From positions 2,350,501 to 2,414,500 of the forward strand of contig NZ_CP084606.1 in the NCBI RefSeq assembly GCF_022376835.1: DNA of 64,000 bases, given 5' to 3'. Position 1 is the stretch's first letter. Every line of letters begins with the position of its first letter. The notes below the pieces were generated by a model. It was not told the DNA's origin, did no database searches, and worked only from the letters and a program-made list of their open reading frames with translations. Source of the DNA: Brucepastera parasyntrophica. GTDB lineage: Bacteria > Spirochaetota > Spirochaetia > Treponematales > Treponemataceae. Shown here piece after piece: positions 18,529 to 28,076 of this stretch. The position numbers were made by a program, and so were the translations under genes.

Positions 18529-18541
18529 TCAGTCTTTTTGC

Positions 18542-20728
18542 ATGAGACTTTCAGTAGAAAATGTAACATACAGCTATCCCGGAACCTCTGCGCCGGCGCT
18601 TGATGCTATTTCATTCAGGGTTGCTCCCGGTGAATATGTGGCAATTGTCGGAGCGAACGGGTCGGGCAAGAGTACTCTTGCCCGATGTATAGCTGGTTTG
18701 CAGAAGCCGGACAGCGGAGATATCGGTATAAATCCGGATGCCGTAACCCGGACTTCCGTTCCGGTAGCTATGGTGTTCCAGTCGCCTTCCGACCAGATTA
18801 TTGCGGAGACTCCTGAACTTGATATAGCTTTCGGTCCGGAAAATCTGAACGCCGACCGGAAAACCCTGGAGGACAGGGTTTCCGAATCTGTGGAGGCCTT
18901 TAAGCTTGCCGGCCTTTCCCGGCTCCCTGTTACCGCGTTATCATCCGGACAGAAGCAGCTTCTTGTTCTCGCCGACATATACGCGCTTCGTCCCGGCCTT
19001 CTTGTTCTTGATGAACCCTCTTCCATGTTAACTCCGGCCTTCCGCGCTGAATTGCTTGAATGGCTTGCTTCCTATCATAAAGCCGGCGGGACCATTATAC
19101 ATATCACCCATGATCCTGATGAAGCGGCGAAAGCTGACAGGGTTCTTGTTATGAACAGCGGGAAACTTGTTTTTGATAATCCGCCCGGTCATCTGGACTC
19201 TTTGAAACATGAACAGCTCAGGGCATGGAATCTTGCCGGAGAAGACCTTGGCTGCGGAAAGGCGAAGCAATCCCATGACCGGTCAGATAGTCCGCCTGTT
19301 CTGGCATGTAACGGCATTTCCCTGGGGCCTCTCGAAAACTTTCAGCTTAAGGCAACAAAGGGCAGCATAACCGCGATAATGGGCGAGTCGGGATGCGGAA
19401 AAAGCCTGCTGCTTGAAATCATCGCAGGGTTACAGCGTCCCGCATCGGGTGAATTGTTTGTCGCTAAAGATGAAACCGTTTCCCTTGTAGTGCAGGAAAG
19501 CGAAGGAAGCCTTTTCGAAGAATTTGTCGCTGACGATGTAGCCTTTGCTCCGCGGAACGCAGGATTGGCCGGAGAAGAACTGCAGCGGCGTGTACAGCTG
19601 GCTATGGATATGGCCGGCCTTCCTTTCGCACAGTTCGCCGAACGCCGGACTTTTTCTCTCTCCGGCGGAGAAAAACGCAAGGCGGCAATAGCGGGTATTC
19701 TTGCAATGGATACTTCAATAATTCTTCTGGATGAACCGGCTTCAGGGCTTGATATGCAAAGCAAGTCCCATCTGCTGAAACTGATACTTGATTTGAAAGA
19801 AGCCGGAAAAACTATTCTGTTTACGACAAACAGACCCGATGAGTGCCTGATTGCTGATTCTGTCATTTCCCTGCCGGATCCGGCAAACCCGTCTCCTTCC
19901 CTTACTCCCGGCATTGAAAAGGTATATCCGGTAAAAGATAAAAATAAAACGCCGGGCCAGGCAAGCCTGGAAAAATTGCGCAAAACCTCCGCCGGGTTTT
20001 ACCGGAATCTTGATACGCCCTTCCACCGTCTTTTCCCGGTCGGAAAATATATATATATGATAAGCTGTGTAATAACGGCTGCGGTAATTCAAAACTGGTT
20101 CTGGCTTGCTGTTTTTACTTTTTTCGAGTGTATTGCCGCCGGAATAGCCGGCTATTCCTTCAGGAAGCTGGGGCTTACTGTTTTAAAGATACTTCCCTGG
20201 CTCATCATTATTGTCCTTATTCAGATTCTGTTTTTTTCGGGAACGGTTCTTTCGTTTATTCTTGTGCTGCGGTTTATCGCTCTGCTTATTCCCCTGTCGG
20301 TTTTTGTTTTTATAACTTCCCAAACTGAAATTATGTACGGAATGGAAGATATTCTCCTGCCCCTGCGTTTAATACGGCTTCCTGTTCGGGACATTTCCCT
20401 CCTTACGGAAATCATATTCAGATTTCTTCCTGTCCTGTCTGAAGATGCGGCGAGGATTACCGCCGCTAGGATTATCCGCGGAGCGGAAATCAAAAAGGGG
20501 CTTTACGGAAAAGTGAGATCAATGATTTCCCTGCTTGTCCCGCTTATACTGCGGACTCTGATACACGCCGAGCGTTTTGCGGAATCAATTAATGCCCGGT
20601 ATTATAACTCAAAAACCGCCAGCCGCTATCTCAAATGGAAAATCTCTGTTCCGCAGGTTTTATTCTGTCTTCTTCTGCCTGTTTTCTGCGGATTATGTAT
20701 TTTTCTGTCGGTAAAAATAAGAATATAG
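18542..20728 (+). CDS. ECF transporter energy-coupling module, fused EcfA-EcfA'-EcfT
   Basis: One 728-residue chain carrying the whole energising module of an ECF vitamin transporter. Residues 1-225 are the first ABC ATPase: VGANGSGKST, LSSGQKQLL, LLVLDEPSS, and H-loop IIHITHD. Residues about 237-460 are the second: GESGCGKS, FSLSGGEKRK, IILLDEPASGLD; its Walker A ends in Ser-Leu-Leu instead of Thr. Residues about 485-728 are the EcfT/CbiQ membrane part, with several helices and the coupling motif AARIIRGAEIKKG and ESINARYYNS. Usually these are two or three separate genes. It follows pdxK by 13 bp and would work with the S component encoded at 16622-17266. Confidence 0.92.
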   Translation: MRLSVENVTYSYPGTSAPALDAISFRVAPGEYVAIVGANGSGKSTLARCIAGLQKPDSGDIGINPDAVTRTSVPVAMVFQSPSDQIIAETPELDIAFGPENLNADRKTLEDRVSESVEAFKLAGLSRLPVTALSSGQKQLLVLADIYALRPGLLVLDEPSSMLTPAFRAELLEWLASYHKAGGTIIHITHDPDEAAKADRVLVMNSGKLVFDNPPGHLDSLKHEQLRAWNLAGEDLGCGKAKQSHDRSDSPPVLACNGISLGPLENFQLKATKGSITAIMGESGCGKSLLLEIIAGLQRPASGELFVAKDETVSLVVQESEGSLFEEFVADDVAFAPRNAGLAGEELQRRVQLAMDMAGLPFAQFAERRTFSLSGGEKRKAAIAGILAMDTSIILLDEPASGLDMQSKSHLLKLILDLKEAGKTILFTTNRPDECLIADSVISLPDPANPSPSLTPGIEKVYPVKDKNKTPGQASLEKLRKTSAGFYRNLDTPFHRLFPVGKYIYMISCVITAAVIQNWFWLAVFTFFECIAAGIAGYSFRKLGLTVLKILPWLIIIVLIQILFFSGTVLSFILVLRFIALLIPLSVFVFITSQTEIMYGMEDILLPLRLIRLPVRDISLLTEIIFRFLPVLSEDAARITAARIIRGAEIKKGLYGKVRSMISLLVPLILRTLIHAERFAESINARYYNSKTASRYLKWKISVPQVLFCLLLPVFCGLCIFLSVKIRI

Positions 20729-20738
20729 TTTTGCAGAC

Positions 20739-20791
20739 AAAAAAGGCCGCAGCCCCGGCATCAGAAAAAACTGAAAACTCCGGCTGCGGCC
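20739..20791 (-). terminator. Terminator of the efflux operon
   Basis: Read on the minus strand, GGCCGCAGCC and GGCTGCGGCC form a perfect 10-bp stem with a long loop, followed directly by six T (20739-20744). It lies 48 bp beyond the last gene of the minus-strand efflux operon. Confidence 0.7.
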
Positions 20792-20839
20792 CTGCCTGAA
20801 AAACAGACCCCCTGTACCCTTTACGGCAGGGGAACTTTT

Positions 20840-21115
20840 TCAGGTAATGAAAATGGAAATTCCCTCGGTCGGATATCGCTCCCGGAGTTTTTCCACTGTT
20901 TCGGCAATAAGCGTTGCTGTCTTTTCTTCTTCGCAGTATATTATCATGACTTCATTGAATTCCGGCCAGACAGAGTCTCCCATTTTCGGCATTGAATATC
21001 CCCGGCCCTTGACATTCGGAATCAGGGTAAAAAACTGCGCTTCCGGAATCGGTTTCAGAACGTTCAGAATATCTTCTTCAACAGCCTGGCTGAAAAACAT
21101 CTCAATCCGTTTCAT
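20840..21115 (-). CDS. PII-like small protein of an RND efflux operon (PG0541-like)
   Basis: A 91-residue protein without signal or membrane segment: MKRIEMFFSQAVEEDILNVLKP at the start, then a beta-alpha-beta layout ending in RYPTEGISIFIT. This is the layout of PG0541/DUF3240-type proteins, which share the PII (GlnB) ferredoxin-like fold and are found beside RND efflux genes. Its ATG overlaps the RND pump stop codon by 4 bp, so the two are translated together. The role is unknown; a regulator or partner of the pump is likely by location. Confidence 0.72.
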   Translation of the reverse strand: MKRIEMFFSQAVEEDILNVLKPIPEAQFFTLIPNVKGRGYSMPKMGDSVWPEFNEVMIIYCEEEKTATLIAETVEKLRERYPTEGISIFIT

Positions 21116-24100
21116 TTAGTACCTCCAAAATTTTCAAGCTGAGCCTTTTCGCGCGCAAGCTGGGCTTTTCGTTCCCGGCGCAGCTGTTTTTTAACATCCC
21201 TTTTTTCGCGTATTCTGTTGAAAATATAATACAGAACAGGCATCAGGAAGAGTGTCATAAGAGTACCGAACGAGAGGCCGCCCAGAACAGTCTGTCCTAT
21301 GGGCTGTACCATTTCCGAACCTTCCCCGGGAGCAAATGCCATCGGGATCAGTCCCAAAACAGTTGTAAGCGTGGTCATCAGAATCGGGCGGAGACGGCTT
21401 CGCGCCGCTTCCGCACAGGCGTCTTTCAGAGACAGCCCGCGTTTTCTCAGAAGGTTGGTATAATCGACCAGAACTATACCGTTGTTAACAATAACACCTA
21501 CCAGGATAAGCACACCGACCGCGGTCATAACATTGATTTTCTGGCCCATTACCGCGTATATAAAGACTATTCCGACAACGGTTAACGGTATGGTAAAGAG
21601 GACTATAAACGGATCGAGCAGGGACTCAAACTGGCTTGCCATAACTCCGAATACCAGAACAATGGCCATAAGAATGATAACAGCGAATTTCTGCAGGGCC
21701 TCCATCATTTCCTTATAATCGCCGCCGTATTCAATGCGTACCGCCGGATCGATAAGAACATCAGACTGGATCAGAGACTCTATTTTTCTCTGGACATCAT
21801 TTATTGAAACCCCAGGTACTGTTCCTGCCGTTACCTGTATTATCCTGCTTTGATTTTCACGGGTAATACTGATGGGCGCCACACCTTCTTCATATGAAGC
21901 AAAGCTGGAAACCGGAATACGGACTCCCTGCGAGTTTGTAACAAATATCTGCTCAAGGTCTTTCAGGTTTGTTTTGTCCTGTTCGGCAAGAGTAACCACA
22001 ATATCGGTTTCCTCGCCATCTTCCCGAAACCGTGAAGCAGTGACACCAGCGATATTTGCCCTGATTTCCTGCCCGACCGAATAGATATTCAGACCGAGAT
22101 TATAGAGACGTTCCCTGTCAATAACTATGTTTACCTGGGGCAATCCGTCCTGGAGATCAACAGTCGGCTCCGTAACATAATCGGACGCTTTTTCGGTAAG
22201 AACATTCTTGATCGCGTGGGCCGTTTCCCGGGCCTTTCCCAAATCTTCCGATTTTACCTTGACGTTGACGGCGGTGCTCCCGCCTCCCATACTCATCATT
22301 CCGCCGTCGCTGATGGTAAAGCTTGCGCCCGGGAACTCATTAAAATATCCGCGGAGCTTTTGCTTGATATCTTCTTCGGATTCAATCCGGTCCTTGACCG
22401 GGGGCAGATATATTGTCATTGATCCCATATAGGATGACGCCCCGCCCATGCCGAACATGCCTCCGGTTCCCACAACCAGTATAACAGATTCATAACCCTT
22501 GATGTCCCGGTAAACGCTTTGCTCAAGCTGCCTGAGGACAGCTTCCGTTGTTTCCAGCTGTGTCCCGACCGGCATGGTAAGACTCACATCAACTGAATCC
22601 GCCGCCGATGACGGCATATATTCAAAGCCGAGGGAAGGAATGGCAGCCAGACTGATAATAAGAAGTACCAAAATCGTCCCTATGGTAATCAGTTTATGGC
22701 GCAATATCCAGCGGACTGCTGAAGCATAAGCTGAATCGAGCCATTCAAAAAACTTCATCAGCGTGTAATCGATCTTTCCGAAAAAGCCCTTATAGGTCCT
22801 GTCCCGTTTGCTGCCGATTTTGAAATACTTGCTTGAAAGAACAGGAACAAGAACAATAGCTACTACAAGCGAGCAGACCAGCGATATTACTACTGTAAAA
22901 GCAAGTCCTTCAAATATTTCACCGACCATACCGAGCTGGCTGCGGTACATAATCAGGGGAAGGAATACACAAATGGTAGTAAGGGTTGAGGCCGAAATCG
23001 CCAGAATCATTTCCTGCGAACCGAGTATGGCCGCCGTTGTCGGCTTCGCACCCTTTTCGCGGTATGTATAGATGTTCTCAAGGATAACGATGGAGTTATC
23101 AACAAGCATACCGACGCCCAGCGCAAGCCCGGCAAGGGTCATCAGGTTCAGGGTATTGCCGGTAAAGTACATAATCCCAAGGGTTATGATAAGTGATATC
23201 GGAATTGTGAGACCGATAATGAGCGTACTCCGGAAACTCCGCAGGAAGATAAAAAGGATAATAACTGCAAGCAGAGCCCCTGAAAGAGTACTCGATACGA
23301 CATTATCCACCGAACGCTGTATAATGTCTGTCGTGTTTGAAACTTCCGTTATCTGGATATCTGCGGGCGAGTCCCTGATGATTTCTTCCATACGTTCCTG
23401 GACAGAGCGTGCTGTCTGGACCGAGTTGTAACCGCTTTTTTTCTGTACCGAGATCTGTACGCAGGGTTCCCCGTTGAAATAGAAAACCGATTCCGGGTCC
23501 TTGAAACCGTCAAAAACGTCCGCAATATCCCTGAGGCGTACGGTAACCATGGACGGCATAGGGCCGCCCATCATTGCTATTTCCGTTGAACCCGCCACCT
23601 TATATGAAATAACAGTATTGCGTATATCATCAAGCGTTTTGTATTCACCGACTGTACTGATTGTATAGTTCAGGTCATTTTCGGTTATAGTACCTCCGGC
23701 TATTTGAATATTCTGGGCCCCGATCATCTGGGCTACCTGTGTAATGGTAAGATCATACGCCTGAAGCCTGTCTCTGGGAATTTCCACGCGGATTGCCCGT
23801 TCGCGTCCGCCGGTTACGTAGGCGCTCGCAACGCCATCGAGCTGTTCTATTTTGGGAAGAACATCTTCAGCGTAATCCCGAAGCTCTTCCTGCGAACGGT
23901 TTCCGCTGACGACATAGGCCATAATAGGAATAACATCCGGATTCATTTTGTAAATCATCGGGGTCGACGCTTCATCCGGCAAGGAACTCTTTATATAGTC
24001 CAGCTTTTCACGGATTTCATTCATTGACTCATCCAGATTGGTGCCGTAAGTTAACTGTATATATACGACACTCGAACTGTTTGATGAACTTGAACCAAGA

Positions 24101-24336
24101 TACTCTATACCGGATACGCTTGAGAGGGCGCTTTCAATAGGCCGGGAAAGGCGTTTTTCAACTTCCTCAGGACCCGCGCCCGGATATGTGGTTACAACGG
24201 CTACATAGGGAAGCTCAATATCAGGTAAAAGATCCAGAGGCAGATCAAAGGTTGCGTATATACCCAGAGCCGTAAGAATGATAAATATTATAAGAACGGT
24301 TGTCGGCTTGTTAACGGCCGTTTTTGAAATACCCAT
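21112..24336 (-). CDS. RND efflux pump inner-membrane subunit
   Basis: A 1074-residue RND (AcrB-superfamily) proton-driven exporter. Twelve hydrophobic segments are arranged in two halves, each with a large periplasmic loop. It begins GISKTAVNKPTTVLIIFIILTALGIYATFDLPLDLLPDIELPYVAV, with the family motif around TYPGAGPEEVEKRLSRPIE. The transport motif is GLALGVGMLVDNSIVILENIY, with one Asp and one Asn where AcrB has two Asp, a common form in anaerobe pumps. The second half has VGVIVNNGIVLVDYTN. It overlaps the membrane-fusion gene by 1 bp. Partners are the fusion protein and the TolC-like protein just upstream in the operon. Substrates are unknown. Confidence 0.96.
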   Translation of the reverse strand: MGISKTAVNKPTTVLIIFIILTALGIYATFDLPLDLLPDIELPYVAVVTTYPGAGPEEVEKRLSRPIESALSSVSGIEYLGSSSSNSSSVVYIQLTYGTNLDESMNEIREKLDYIKSSLPDEASTPMIYKMNPDVIPIMAYVVSGNRSQEELRDYAEDVLPKIEQLDGVASAYVTGGRERAIRVEIPRDRLQAYDLTITQVAQMIGAQNIQIAGGTITENDLNYTISTVGEYKTLDDIRNTVISYKVAGSTEIAMMGGPMPSMVTVRLRDIADVFDGFKDPESVFYFNGEPCVQISVQKKSGYNSVQTARSVQERMEEIIRDSPADIQITEVSNTTDIIQRSVDNVVSSTLSGALLAVIILFIFLRSFRSTLIIGLTIPISLIITLGIMYFTGNTLNLMTLAGLALGVGMLVDNSIVILENIYTYREKGAKPTTAAILGSQEMILAISASTLTTICVFLPLIMYRSQLGMVGEIFEGLAFTVVISLVCSLVVAIVLVPVLSSKYFKIGSKRDRTYKGFFGKIDYTLMKFFEWLDSAYASAVRWILRHKLITIGTILVLLIISLAAIPSLGFEYMPSSAADSVDVSLTMPVGTQLETTEAVLRQLEQSVYRDIKGYESVILVVGTGGMFGMGGASSYMGSMTIYLPPVKDRIESEEDIKQKLRGYFNEFPGASFTISDGGMMSMGGGSTAVNVKVKSEDLGKARETAHAIKNVLTEKASDYVTEPTVDLQDGLPQVNIVIDRERLYNLGLNIYSVGQEIRANIAGVTASRFREDGEETDIVVTLAEQDKTNLKDLEQIFVTNSQGVRIPVSSFASYEEGVAPISITRENQSRIIQVTAGTVPGVSINDVQRKIESLIQSDVLIDPAVRIEYGGDYKEMMEALQKFAVIILMAIVLVFGVMASQFESLLDPFIVLFTIPLTVVGIVFIYAVMGQKINVMTAVGVLILVGVIVNNGIVLVDYTNLLRKRGLSLKDACAEAARSRLRPILMTTLTTVLGLIPMAFAPGEGSEMVQPIGQTVLGGLSFGTLMTLFLMPVLYYIFNRIREKRDVKKQLRRERKAQLAREKAQLENFGGTK

Positions 24337-25292
24337 TAAATTGTCTCCATTTCAGGTAAGGGCGCAGTTCTTGAAACGATATTTACTACAGAACCGTCTT
24401 CCAGAAGTGTCTGCCCGCGTATAATGATTTCATCGCCGGGCTGAAGTCCTGATAAAATTTCCACCTTATCATCAACTTTCAAGCCTACTTTTACCGGATG
24501 CCGCTTTACAATGGTTTTTCCCGCGTTGTCTTCAACGACAAAAACAAAGGTTTCCCCGAACCGGCTCACAACCGCGCTGTCCGGAATTTTAACAGTGTTT
24601 GACTTTGTGTCCGTGATCAGTTTGACCCTTGCAAACATACCGGCTTTAATCCGGTCATCTTTTTCAATAAGTGAAAGCTTTACACTCATTGTCCGGGCCG
24701 ACTGATCAAGGACCGGACTTACTTCCGTTATCTTCGCCGGGAAAACATCTCCGGGGTATGCGTCAAACCGGAGATAGGCCATCTGTCCCAGTTTAATTTT
24801 TGAAACATACCGTTCCGGTACATTCATTGTAATTTCGAGCGTTTCCATCTTTCCGATTTTTGCGACCGAAGACTGCTGGGAAACCATGCTTCCGGGGACC
24901 ACATTCACCGCTGTAACTGTCCCGCTGATGGGAGCCTTTACCGGGCTGGGTTCGTAATTCATTCCCGGACGGGATGCGTCAACAAGCGCCAGGACCTGGT
25001 CTTTTACAACAGTATCTCCAACCCGCACCCTCACTTCCATGATTCTTCCGGTAGCGTCCGGCAGGGCATCTATTGATGTTTTTGCCGCAACATCTCCGCC
25101 GAATTCAAGGTAATCATTCAGCTCTCCCTTTGTTGCGGTTGTCGTTGCGACTGCGTAAATAATCTGCGGTTCCTGTTCCTGCGCATCTGCATTTCCGGAC
25201 GCCCCTCCGCGGGAACATGAAATGAATGGAAGCCCGCAAAGCATAAGGCCTGCTGCGACGATCCCTATTTTCTGTACCAATTTACTGTGCAT
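24336..25292 (-). CDS. RND membrane fusion protein (HlyD/AcrA family) lipoprotein
   Basis: A 318-residue periplasmic adaptor. Signal peptide with lipobox LPFISC (lipid on about Cys-26). Two half-lipoyl motifs flank a very short hairpin: DATGRIMEVRVRVGDTVVKDQVLALVDASRP and PVKAPISGTVTAVNVVPGSMVSQQSSVAKIG. The beta-barrel part and the membrane-proximal part (VKVGLKVDDKVEILSGLQPGDEIIIRG) follow. The long coiled-coil hairpin of AcrA is nearly absent, so contact with TolC would be of the short-adaptor type. It starts 22 bp after the TolC-like gene ends. Confidence 0.92.
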   Translation of the reverse strand: MHSKLVQKIGIVAAGLMLCGLPFISCSRGGASGNADAQEQEPQIIYAVATTTATKGELNDYLEFGGDVAAKTSIDALPDATGRIMEVRVRVGDTVVKDQVLALVDASRPGMNYEPSPVKAPISGTVTAVNVVPGSMVSQQSSVAKIGKMETLEITMNVPERYVSKIKLGQMAYLRFDAYPGDVFPAKITEVSPVLDQSARTMSVKLSLIEKDDRIKAGMFARVKLITDTKSNTVKIPDSAVVSRFGETFVFVVEDNAGKTIVKRHPVKVGLKVDDKVEILSGLQPGDEIIIRGQTLLEDGSVVNIVSRTAPLPEMETI

Positions 25293-25314
25293 TGTATGCT
25301 CCTTTTTAGCCCGT

Positions 25315-26681
25315 TTAATTCAATTTGGTGTTCAACACTGTTTCAAGGTCCAGCAGCGTTGACATATATGTAAACTTCTCACCGAGAACGCCCAGCTTTG
25401 CCTGCATCATGGTGTTCTCCGCGTCTTTCAGATCGAGGTATTCTATTGTACCCGCCCTGTATCCCTCATCAGTCAGCCTGTATGCTTTTTCGGCAATCGC
25501 GACGTTTAATTCCATCGCGGTTATCGCTGTCTTAGATTTTTCCAGCTTTTGCACCAGGTTCCGTATCTGCAATTCCGTATTGTATACCAGCTGCTGCATG
25601 TTCAGTTCAAGTTTCTTGATATTGTCCTTTGTATCCGCCGCGGTCTGTCCTGTTGTGGAAAACGGCATCATCCCCATAATGTCAAACGCCAGTGTCACAC
25701 TGAAGGACCCGGAGTCAGTCCAGTTATTCCCGTTAAACCAGTTTTCGTTTATCGGTGAAAGATAGGGAGCAAAGGACTGGCTGATGGAAATGGCCGGGGT
25801 AAACCTCTGGAATGCCGAAGCCTTCCGCTGCGTATTTAAAAGATCGATATTTTTCCGCAGTATGGCAATATCCAGATTGTTCAGAAGGTATTTATTCACC
25901 ATTTCATCTTCATCATAGATTACAACCTCCGGTTCGATTTCGCCGGACAGTTCGATAACGGTTCCAATCGGAAGCCCGATCAAAAACGCAAACAGGTTTT
26001 TCTGCTGTTCCAGGTTCAGCCTTGTTTCCATAAGGGCCGGTTTTTGCGTTTCGACCGCGAGCTGGGTCTGGAGATAGCTCAGTTCCGGAACAAGCCCGTT
26101 GCGGTAATTGATACTTGTCTGCCTGAGCCTGTTCTCGCTTATTTCGAGCTTTTCTTCCGCCAGGCTGAGGCTTCCTTCCTGGACCAGTATTCCGTAAAAA
26201 GCTTTCCGTACATTCTGTTCGGTCTGCTGCCGGGCCTGTTCATAGGTAATATTGCCGAGTTCATAATTCTGCCGAACCGCTCGGAGCCCTTCAAAAAGCG
26301 CGAGGCTCAGATTGAGGCTCATGGTAAGCCCGCCCTCACGGTCCAGTGGTCCGGTTCCGTTATGTCCGCCGGCGTATATCCCGGTAATACCTGCAGTATG
26401 GCATCATAGGGGTTTGTCATATTGTTTGTCCGTGCCACAGTTCCGGTTACCTGTACCGATGGGAGAAATAAATTCCAGAATAAATCATTCGCGCGTTTCT
26501 TTATGCGTAAATCTATTGCGGTTGAAGAAAGCTGGATATTATTTTCCATGGCAAGACTGACAGCGTCGTCAACAGTAAGTATCATCGGCTCGCTGTTTTC
26601 CTGCGGACTCTGCTGCGCAAAAAGACCTGCGCAGCACAACAGCAGACAAAGTATGATTATGCCGCGTTGTTTTAGTTTCAT
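25315..26681 (-). CDS. TolC-family outer-membrane efflux protein, apparent frameshift
   Basis: An outer-membrane channel for the RND pump. It starts at 26681 (MKLKQRGIIILCLLLCC), with a signal peptide ending around GLFAQQ. Helical hairpin repeats typical of OEP proteins follow, for example LTVDDAVSLAMENNIQLSSTAIDLRI, YRNGLVPELSYLQTQLAVE and YRAGTIEYLDLKDAENTMMQAKLGVL. The frame breaks in the C3-G-C3 stretch at 26329-26335. Adding one base turns WTVRAGLP-stop into WTVRGGLTMSLNLSLALFEG and gives 455 residues, a normal TolC size. Its start codon overlaps the stop of the restored tetR gene (ATGA). Sequence error is favoured over a broken gene. Confidence 0.9.
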
Positions 26682-27855
26682 AGTATCTCCTTGTCTCCGT
26701 TCATTATGCTCTTGAACATCATGCGGATATTTTTTCTGACTTTATTTTCATCCAGTTTGTTGTCATAACTCTGGAGAACAATACTTACACTTAACATTGA
26801 AAACCATTTTATGAATTCAAGCATTTTCTTTTTTGTTCCCCTCCGGGAGGAAACAGCTGGTTTACATAATATGGTTTGACAAAGTCGTCCTCTTCCTGCG
26901 AAACAGTATGGGGCTCGGACGCCTGGCGCACCATATTGTATCTCATCCAGTTAAATACTGGAAGTATATCGGGCTTAAGGTACAGATAGTTTCCGTACAC
27001 GCACATTGTTATATACATCTGTTCAAACACGGAATCGACGCTTGTAATCCGAGGAGTGATAAGTTCCTGCAGACTGTCCACCTCATTTCTGATAAGCTCG
27101 GAAAACATTTTCTGCTTTGTCGAATAATAATTATACAGGCTGCTTTTTGCCATTCCCATCTCTTTGGCAATACGGCCGATACTGGCATTTGCCATGCCAT
27201 GCTCCTGGACAGTCGCCGCAATGGCATTAAAAAGCTTGTTCCTGTTTTGCAGTTCCGATGTGTCAATATGTGCGATGGTTTCGAGTTCAAAAAGCCGTTT
27301 GTCATCCGGGACCTCGTGGGAAGCAATGCCATTCCGGAGAATATGGTATAATTCTTCCGGAGCTGTTTTGGTATTCCATTCGGAGAAAGACCCGCTTATA
27401 ATGGACAGGGTGTTTTTTATAATAAAAATGGTTATTTCGTCGCGTTCATCTTCAGGGAGTTGTTTTATAACCTGTATGGTTTCCGCAATTACCGGAAATT
27501 CATTTTCAAGATAATCAATCAGAAGGAGGGCATATCCTGGCAGGCTGAACAGATTGCGGATAAAAAAACATAAATATTCAGGGTGTGAACGGAAAAAATC
27601 CGTGAAGGCCGTCCGCACGGAAGATATTGTAATATTGTCTTGCCGGGCTATAACATCGCCCACTTCCCGGAAGAACCGGTCATTCATTGCCTGTTCAATT
27701 CCTTCTCTGTTTTTAAAATGCCTGTAAATTGCTGTTTTTGAAATACCTATCCGTCCGGCAATATCGGCAAGGCTCCACTGTTCCGATTCGTGGGCGGCTG
27801 AAAAGGCCGCGTTGATAATTTGTTCACGCCTTGATATAGTAGCTGTAGTATCCAC
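26678..27855 (-). CDS. TetR-family regulator with two DNA-binding domains, apparent frameshift
   Basis: An unusual TetR-type repressor holding two helix-turn-helix domains in one chain. The first is at residues about 8-52 (REQIINAAFSAAHE, ISKTAIYRHFKNREGI). The second is at about 205-250 (NKLFNAIAATVQEHG, GMAKSSLYNYYSTKQKMF). The uncorrected frame stops at 26809 after LFPPGGEQKRKCLNS. Adding one base to the T6 run at 26829-26834 continues it as KKKMLEFIKWFSMLSVSIVL to a TGA at 26678, giving 392 residues and overlapping the tolC start by 4 bp. The gene therefore heads the efflux operon and most likely represses it through the palindrome at 27882-27901. Confidence 0.85.
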
Positions 27856-27881
27856 TTTAAAATGCCTGCACCTTTTTTCTG

Positions 27882-27901
27882 GTTACCGAACGTTCGGTAA
27901 C
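27882..27901. promoter_or_regulatory. TetR-type operator, perfect 20-bp palindrome
   Basis: GTTACCGAACGTTCGGTAAC, each half the exact reverse complement of the other. It lies 26 bp before the tetR start codon and directly after the promoter -10, so a bound repressor would block transcription of the whole efflux operon, including tetR itself. The ACCGAACGTTCGGT core is common in TetR-family operators. Confidence 0.85.
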
Positions 27902-27905
27902 TAGA

Positions 27906-27934
27906 AAAATAACAAAATATAACACTAGTGTCAA
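27906..27934 (-). promoter_or_regulatory. Promoter of the tetR-efflux operon
   Basis: On the minus strand: TTGACA (27929-27934), 17-base spacer, TATTTT (27906-27911). The -35 is a perfect consensus. The 20-bp operator begins 4 bases downstream. Confidence 0.75.
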
Positions 27935-28076
27935 GCAAGGGTTACAATTTGCTGCATAAAAACGGCAGGCTTTGTCAGCGAACGCGGGAAAATGATGTTT
28001 CTGCAGTAATACGCAACATTCTGCAATATAATTGAAAAAGCTTCCGCGGCATACTATTTTGAAAGGTAAAACAACA

